In this document: positions 6,147-9,900 of the stretch, one piece after another
Position numbering within the stretch: position 1 is the first letter of the stretch
Layout of the letters: each line of letters starts with the position of its first letter
Assembly: GCA_001898095.1 (NCBI GenBank)
Contig: MKSH01000010.1
Coordinates: forward strand, 17,118 to 27,017
Direction of reading: 5' to 3'
DNA: 9,900 nucleotides
Source: Solirubrobacterales bacterium 70-9
GTDB taxonomy: Bacteria; Actinomycetota; Thermoleophilia; Solirubrobacterales; 70-9
Program-made: the position numbers and the translations under genes
The notes under the pieces: model-generated
Databases searched by the model: none
What the model was told of the DNA's origin: nothing
What the model saw: only the letters and a program-made list of their open reading frames with translations

Positions 6147-7612
6147 CCACAGTCACGATATAGACGCCACGATCGATTGGCGACGATCTGCCGGAATCCC
6201 GCCGGTACCTCGCTGCGAAAACGGCTCGGATCGGCCGGGTCGAGGATGAAGTTGTGGATCACGAACGGACTCGCGGGTGCGAGGAAGTAGCCGCGGACCT
6301 CGCCGCCCTGCTCACTCGCGCTGGTCACGGTCGACGGGCGCACCCCGAGATCCAGCGCGAGGCGCGGAACGGCCCGATGGTTCGGCACCGAGATCGGCCC
6401 GCAGGCCACCGCGAAGGCGCCCGAGTCGATCAGACGATGGAGATCGCCCTCTATCCGTCCTTGGTTTGCGAGGTCGGTGGCGACACGGGAGTCGAGCTCG
6501 TATTGGGTCGGGATCCAGACGGCGAAGAGGACCGCCAGGGCGACGGCGGCAAGCTGCCAACGCCGTCGCCAACGATCCCCTCTCGGCAGCAGACGCCAGC
6601 CGAGCAGGGCGAGCGCGGCGAAGATCGCCAGCAATGCCGCGGCCAGCATCGTGTACCGCGGGATGATCGCGAGGCCCGCGGTCCCCAGCAGGCCGAACGC
6701 CCCGAGCGCCAGCCCCACGCCGACGGCACCGGGCGTCGATCGGCGCCGCAGCAGTCCGAGGCCGAAGGCGAGGCCGGCGGCCGCACCGACCATCCCCGGC
6801 CACTGGAGCACCTCGCCGAGCCGCCGCGGCCCGTAGAGGATCAGGTCGACGGGGCCGGTCTGGCGGTCGAGGGCTTCGACGGTTTCCCGGGTGCCGGTGA
6901 ACGAATAGGTGAGGCTGCCGGTAGTGACCAGGTCGAAGAGCGCCCAGCACGACGGCGCGGCGAGGCCGAGCGCGACCAGACCGACCACCTCGGCGCGCCA
7001 GCATCCTCGCCGCCACCGGATCGTCCAGCGCCTCCCCCGTCGCTCGAAGGTCGCGAGCAGGTAGGCGAGATAGGCGACGGAGAAGAGCCACGCCTCCGGC
7101 CGCAACAGACCGGCGAGCGCCAGCAGCGCCAGGGCGGGCCGACCTCCCCGGGGGTTCCGGCCGACCAGGGCGAGGGCCCCGAGGCATAGCGCGATATATG
7201 GGAGATCGACATAGGCACGCAGACCGTTGGAAAGGAACGGCGCCCGGGTAAGGACGATCACCGCGGCGAGGACACCGACCGCCGGGTCGAACCAGCGGGC
7301 GCCGAGCCGATAGACGAGGAAGGCGACCAGGCCGAGCGAGGCGTAGGCGATCACCATCGTGCCGACGACCGCGCCGTGGCCGAGCGGTGAGAGGAGCGCC
7401 GCGACCACCGTCGCGAGCGGGTGCGGGGTCGGCGGCAGCACCGACCCGTAGTCAGGACCGACGCCTTCGCCGACCTCGCGTCCCCAGACGAGGAAATACA
7501 TCGTGTCGTAGTTGGGGAAACCCGGCGGGAAGAGGATCAGCAGGGCTGCGGCGACGGCCGCTGCCGAGGCGCCCGCCGGACCCAGGCTACGCACTGCGAC
7601 GAGGACCCTCAA
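6143..7612 (-). CDS. GT-C type polytopic membrane glycosyltransferase-like protein
   Basis: The protein has about 489 residues and ten or more hydrophobic segments, the size and shape of GT-C enzymes that use lipid-phosphate sugars. An acidic residue lies in the first outer loop just after helix 1 (FPNYD, D36), where GT-C enzymes keep a catalytic Asp. YGSVLPPTPHPL follows, and a later LLRPEAWLF segment is typical of this superfamily. A soluble C-terminal part of about 120 residues follows the last helix (about 350-370). The frame opens at TTG 7612, five bases after the CDF-2 stop with GAGCGGA upstream; GTG 7594 is an alternative. It overlaps 4TM-B by 4 bases. The acceptor and sugar cannot be told from sequence. 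Its place between a metal exporter and 4TM-B is odd, since no other glycan gene is nearby. A membrane protein of another type remains possible. Confidence 0.72.
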   Translation of the reverse strand: MRVLVAVRSLGPAGASAAAVAAALLILFPPGFPNYDTMYFLVWGREVGEGVGPDYGSVLPPTPHPLATVVAALLSPLGHGAVVGTMVIAYASLGLVAFLVYRLGARWFDPAVGVLAAVIVLTRAPFLSNGLRAYVDLPYIALCLGALALVGRNPRGGRPALALLALAGLLRPEAWLFSVAYLAYLLATFERRGRRWTIRWRRGCWRAEVVGLVALGLAAPSCWALFDLVTTGSLTYSFTGTRETVEALDRQTGPVDLILYGPRRLGEVLQWPGMVGAAAGLAFGLGLLRRRSTPGAVGVGLALGAFGLLGTAGLAIIPRYTMLAAALLAIFAALALLGWRLLPRGDRWRRRWQLAAVALAVLFAVWIPTQYELDSRVATDLANQGRIEGDLHRLIDSGAFAVACGPISVPNHRAVPRLALDLGVRPSTVTSASEQGGEVRGYFLAPASPFVIHNFILDPADPSRFRSEVPAGFRQIVANRSWRLYRDCG

Positions 7613-7617
7613 TCCGC

Positions 7618-8580
7618 TCAGCCGGGCCGCAAACGGCCTGAGGGTCTGGCCCTCACCCCGCAGGGCTCGACCTGCAGGGGACGGGTCTGGGCGTGGTCCA
7701 TCTGCAGGGTGACGTGGTCGACCCCGAAGCGCTCGTGCAGCATCGCCGCGACCTCCCGGCGACGGGCGTGGCAGTCGTCCTCCTCCCCGACCAACACGTG
7801 GGCGGCAAGCGAAGGGAAGCCGGAGCTCACCTCCCAGAGATGGAGGTCGTGGACCTGCACCACGCCCGACACGGCTGCCATCGCCTCGCCGACCTGTTCG
7901 GGATCGAGCCCGGCGGGTGCGGCCTCAAGGAGGATCCGTCCAGAATCGCGAAGTAGTCCGTAGGCGGCGCGGAACATGATCACGGCGATGATCAGCGCGG
8001 CGACACCGTCGGCACGGGTGAAGCCCGTGAGGAGGATCACGACACCGGCGATCGCGGTTGCGACGAAGGCGGCAAGGTCGGTGAGGATGTGCTGGTAGGC
8101 GCCCTCGATGTTGAGGCTTTGCCGATTGGCCCTCGCCAACGTCCAGGTCGCCACGAGGTTGACCACCACCCCGACCAAGGCGACGACGAGCAGGGGCAGG
8201 CCCGGGACGTCGGGCGGACTGAAGAGGCGCCGCACACCCTCGACGAAGATCACCGCGCCGAGGACGGCGAGGGTCGCCCCGTTGAACTGGGCGGAGAGGA
8301 TCTCCGCCCGTTTGAGGCCGAAGGTGAAGTTGCCCCCAGCGGGGCGACGGGCAAGTCGCAGGGCGACCAAAGCGAGCGCCAGCGCGCCCGCGTCGCTCAG
8401 CATGTGGGCGGCATCGGAGAGCAGCGCCAGCGAGGAACTCGCGATGCCGACGACGACCTCGACCACCATGAAGCCGGCGATCAGGGCGAGCGCGATCGCC
8501 AGCTTGCCGTGATCGGCGTCGGCGCTGACGCCGTGACTGTGGCCCGCGTGCCCGCCGTGGTCGTGGCCCTCGTGACTCAT
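7618..8580 (-). CDS. czcD: CzcD-like cation diffusion facilitator, CDF-2 (Zn/Cd/Co exporter)
   Basis: The protein has 320 residues. It is predicted to export cytoplasmic zinc, cadmium or cobalt in exchange for protons. A His-rich N-terminal tail (about residues 3-24, with repeated HxH and HG) probably binds metal in the cytoplasm. Six helices cover about 26-205. Both halves of the transport site are intact: SDAAHMLSD (D56, H59, D63) in helix 2 and HILTD (H164, D168) in helix 5. The cytoplasmic dimer domain contains VHDLHLWEVSSG. ATG 8580 lacks a ribosome site, but TATGAT ends eight bases upstream, fitting a leaderless message. It is divergent from the ArsR gene, and a palindromic operator overlaps its promoter, so induction by excess metal is expected. 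It heads an operon running to the zinc-ribbon gene. czcD is a family label. Confidence 0.93.
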   Translation of the reverse strand: MSHEGHDHGGHAGHSHGVSADADHGKLAIALALIAGFMVVEVVVGIASSSLALLSDAAHMLSDAGALALALVALRLARRPAGGNFTFGLKRAEILSAQFNGATLAVLGAVIFVEGVRRLFSPPDVPGLPLLVVALVGVVVNLVATWTLARANRQSLNIEGAYQHILTDLAAFVATAIAGVVILLTGFTRADGVAALIIAVIMFRAAYGLLRDSGRILLEAAPAGLDPEQVGEAMAAVSGVVQVHDLHLWEVSSGFPSLAAHVLVGEEDDCHARRREVAAMLHERFGVDHVTLQMDHAQTRPLQVEPCGVRARPSGRLRPG

Positions 8581-8588
8581 CGGCCGGC

Positions 8589-8594
8589 ATCATA
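8589..8594 (-). promoter_or_regulatory. Predicted -10 box (TATGAT) for the CDF-2 operon
   Basis: Read on the minus strand, TATGAT lies eight bases before ATG 8580, so the transcript should start at or next to the start codon. It overlaps the first arm of the TATGCATA palindrome, so a bound repressor would block it. Confidence 0.55.
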
Positions 8595-8618
8595 TGCATA
8601 TCTGCACACTTATGCATA
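8593..8618. promoter_or_regulatory. ArsR/SmtB-type operator (12-2-12 imperfect inverted repeat)
   Basis: TATGCATA occurs at 8593-8600 and again at 8611-8618. As a 26-base element it has two 12-base arms around a 2-base centre (CA at 8605-8606), and 10 of 12 positions are symmetric. This is the geometry known for SmtB/ArsR sensors. It is AT-rich in a very GC-rich region and lies between the divergent CDF-2 and ArsR genes. It overlaps the CDF-2 -10 box and the -35 region of the ArsR promoter. It should be bound by apo-ArsR and released by metal. Confidence 0.8.
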
Positions 8619-8629
8619 GACGCAACCGA

Positions 8630-8635
8630 TAGATT
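8630..8635 (+). promoter_or_regulatory. Predicted -10 box (TAGATT) for the ArsR gene
   Basis: TAGATT ends nine bases before ATG 8645, which leaves a transcript with little or no leader. The palindromic operator ends 12 bases upstream, covering the -35 region, so the regulator probably represses its own gene. Confidence 0.5.
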
Positions 8636-8644
8636 TTGAGAACG

Positions 8645-8971
8645 ATGCCCAACAAGACGATCAGCGACGGCTCCACGCCTCCCTCCCGCGAGCGCGAGGA
8701 ACGACTGACCGAGACCTTCCGGCTGCTGGCCGATCCCGGCCGGATGCGGATCGTCTTAAAGCTCCATGCGGAGGAGGAACTGGCCGTCGGCGATCTGGCT
8801 ACCGCCGCAGGCCTCAGCCCCACCGCCTGCTCGCAGCAGTTGCGGCTGCTCCGCACCGCACGCCTGGTGCGCAAACGCCGCGACGGCCGGCACGCCTACT
8901 ACTCACTCTTCGACGACCACGTAGTGGAGCTGATCGAGCTGGTCGAGAAACACCTCGACGAGGACGAATGA
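8645..8971 (+). CDS. ArsR/SmtB family metal-sensing repressor with alpha-5 zinc site
   Basis: The protein has 108 residues from ATG 8645. A TTG three codons upstream lies against the -10 box and is unlikely. The N-terminal arm (1-18) is polar. The winged helix-turn-helix covers about 22-88, with recognition helix SPTACSQQLRLLR and wing RKRRDGRHAYYSL. The last helix, DDHVVELIELVEKHLDE, carries D90, H92, H103 and E106 at the same spacing as the four zinc ligands of SmtB alpha-5. The alpha-3 Cys motif (ELCV) of arsenic and lead sensors is absent. It is therefore predicted to be a zinc sensor, possibly also responding to cobalt or nickel, that represses CDF-2 and itself. It may also act on CDF-1 through the related site at 2599-2624. 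C62 in the recognition helix is unusual but need not bind metal. Confidence 0.93.
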   Translation: MPNKTISDGSTPPSREREERLTETFRLLADPGRMRIVLKLHAEEELAVGDLATAAGLSPTACSQQLRLLRTARLVRKRRDGRHAYYSLFDDHVVELIELVEKHLDEDE

Positions 8972-8991
8972 GCCGGATGCCCCGGCGCCTC

Positions 8992-8997
8992 TAGACT
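8992..8997 (+). promoter_or_regulatory. Predicted -10 box (TAGACT) for 4TM-C
   Basis: TAGACT ends seven bases before GTG 9005, with no ribosome site between, so a leaderless transcript is likely. No strong -35 box is seen 17 bases upstream. The TATGCATA operator is not repeated here, so 4TM-C may not be under direct ArsR control. Confidence 0.55.
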
Positions 8998-9004
8998 GGC
9001 CGGC

Positions 9005-9592
9005 GTGAGAATGCGTGCCGTCATCGGCCCGCGGGCCCAGTCGACCTCCCTGATCGCGCTCGGCGCCTTCGCCGTCCATCAGCTGCGCTACCTGCTCGCC
9101 TACGGCGGCGCCGCGGGCGACGAGCTTGCGGGTCAGGGCCACGACTACCTGACCCACATGGTGCCGATGATCCTCGGCTTCGGGCTCGCGGTCCTCACCG
9201 CGCGCCTGGTCCGCGGTCTCCTCGGAGGCAGCCCCTCCCCGCGCGCCGAGCGACGGCTGAAGGCGACCTCCTACGCGCTCGGCATCGCTGCGGTCTTCTG
9301 CTGCCAGGAGCTGGCGGAGGGCGCCCTCTTCGCCGGCCACGCCGCCGGGCTCGGCGCCATATTCGCCGGCGGTGGGTGGACTGCGCTTCCGCTGGCCGCC
9401 CTCTTCGGCGTGATCGCAGCGCTCCTCGATCGCGGCATCGAGGTGATCGAGTCGCTCGTCGCCCCGGCGGGCAAGGACACCGCCCGGCCGCCGCGCCTCC
9501 TCGCCTCGCCGACCGCCCCTCAGCGTCTCGGCCGTCGCCGCTCCCCGATCGCCTTCGGCCTCGCCCAGCGCCCCCCTCCTTCGGCCGCCTGA
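9005..9592 (+). CDS. Four-helix membrane protein of unknown family, paralogue C (4TM-C)
   Basis: The protein has 195 residues and helices at about 14-33, 50-73, 90-110 and 122-142. Signature residues are HQLRYLLAYG (H25, R28, Y29), GHDYLTH (H46, H51), CCQELAEGALFAGHA (C99, C100, Q101, E102, E105, H112), GGGWTALPLAALFG, DRGIE and the tail SPIAFGLAQRPPP. It is closest to 4TM-B through the GHxYLxH loop, which 4TM-A lacks. The start GTG 9005 follows a TAGACT box by seven bases; ATG 9011 is an alternative. It lies 33 bases after the ArsR gene and 90 bases before an anchored extracytoplasmic protein. The outward-facing His and the Cys/Gln/Glu cluster in helix 3 could bind a metal ion, but that is inference. 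The family is not recognised. Confidence 0.87.
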   Translation: MRMRAVIGPRAQSTSLIALGAFAVHQLRYLLAYGGAAGDELAGQGHDYLTHMVPMILGFGLAVLTARLVRGLLGGSPSPRAERRLKATSYALGIAAVFCCQELAEGALFAGHAAGLGAIFAGGGWTALPLAALFGVIAALLDRGIEVIESLVAPAGKDTARPPRLLASPTAPQRLGRRRSPIAFGLAQRPPPSAA

Positions 9593-9613
9593 GCTGACCA
9601 GCGGAGGTCCACC

Positions 9614-9632
9614 CCGCCGCCCTGCGCGGCGG
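9614..9632 (+). other. Hairpin between 4TM-C and the anchored-protein gene
   Basis: CCGCCGC (9614-9620) and GCGGCGG (9626-9632) form a perfect seven-pair stem with a five-base loop, 21 bases after the 4TM-C stop. The bases after it (CACATTCC) are not a U-run. It may be a weak terminator or message stabiliser, and could set different expression for the next gene. Confidence 0.4.
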
Positions 9633-9682
9633 CACATTCCTGCGCGCGGGCCCCGAGCCCGTGCCTGGAGAAGGAGCACGAG

Positions 9683-9900
9683 ATGAGGAACTTTGACCAG
9701 CGGGCGGTCCTGCTCGGCCTGGGCGTGATCGCGGGGGCCGCCCTGATCGTCGGGATCATGCTCAAATCCGACCCGAGCGACGACAACGGGACCGCGACCA
9801 CCACTTCCCGTGAAGCGAGCAGTGGTGCGGCCGCCGACACCGCCGACCGATCCACCGCGCCGGAAGGGGCTGCAGCGCCCGAAGCCGCGAGCGCGCCGGC
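9683..9900 (+). CDS. Partial membrane-anchored extracytoplasmic protein (3' end outside window)
   Basis: ATG 9683 is preceded by AAGGAG with six bases between, the clearest ribosome site on the plus strand. The 72 visible residues are a short cytoplasmic N-terminus, one helix at about 8-27 (AVLLGLGVIAGAALIVGIML) and then a Ser/Thr/Ala/Pro/Asp-rich linker from residue 28 that looks disordered and runs off the window. No cleavage site is obvious, so it is probably a signal anchor that holds a later domain outside the cell. In related high-GC actinobacteria such anchors plus linkers often precede a small cupredoxin-like domain. That fits the metal context but cannot be seen here. It follows 4TM-C on the same strand. 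Confidence 0.75.
   Translation, partial: MRNFDQRAVLLGLGVIAGAALIVGIMLKSDPSDDNGTATTTSREASSGAAADTADRSTAPEGAAAPEAASAP

Noticed and set aside
1..9900. Mobile elements, tRNA/rRNA genes or CRISPR repeats
   Set aside because: I found no transposase motifs, terminal repeats, direct-repeat arrays or tRNA-like cloverleaf segments. The only repeated units are the three diverged paralogues and the two CDF genes.

Overview
The window is very GC-rich and gene-dense. Several genes start at or within a few bases of the expected transcript 5' end, downstream of TAGNNT or TATNNT -10 boxes, and a c-di-AMP (ydaO/yuaA) riboswitch leader precedes a secreted M23 peptidase. These traits suggest a high-GC Actinomycetota, probably of the Thermoleophilia/Solirubrobacterales type. 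The lineage is an inference from style, not from a marker gene.

Layout. Minus-strand block 1 (about 2615 down to 1): a CzcD-like cation diffusion facilitator (CDF), then a four-helix membrane protein of unknown family (called 4TM-A here), a CDF-like protein that has lost its metal ligands, and a membrane protein cut by the window edge. Plus-strand block (2708-4912): two secreted M23/LytM peptidases, the first with a long coiled coil, the second with an IPT-like domain behind the c-di-AMP riboswitch. Minus-strand block 2 (8580 down to 4945): a second CzcD-like CDF with a His-rich N-terminus, a GT-C type membrane glycosyltransferase, a second four-helix paralogue (4TM-B), a DUF4190 protein and a small zf-TFIIB zinc-ribbon protein. 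Gaps are tiny or overlapping, apart from 67 bases before the DUF4190 gene. Divergent plus-strand block (8645-9900): an ArsR/SmtB metal sensor, a third four-helix paralogue (4TM-C), and the start of a membrane-anchored protein with an Ala/Pro/Thr-rich linker.

How it fits together. The ArsR protein keeps all four residues of the SmtB-type alpha-5 zinc site. It is divergent from CDF-2 across a 12-2-12 imperfect palindrome that overlaps both predicted promoters. A weaker site with the same TGCA spacing lies at the start of CDF-1, so one sensor may control both exporters. The most novel element is the four-helix family: three diverged copies in 9 kb, each next to or in an operon with metal-homeostasis genes. 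All share a polar Q-E/Q-x-x-E-...-G-H signature and a conserved C-terminal tail ending in RPPP plus 3-4 residues. A role in envelope metal handling is an inference from context. The window has no RNA genes other than the riboswitch, no mobile elements and no CRISPR array. No stretch over 300 bases lacks a gene.
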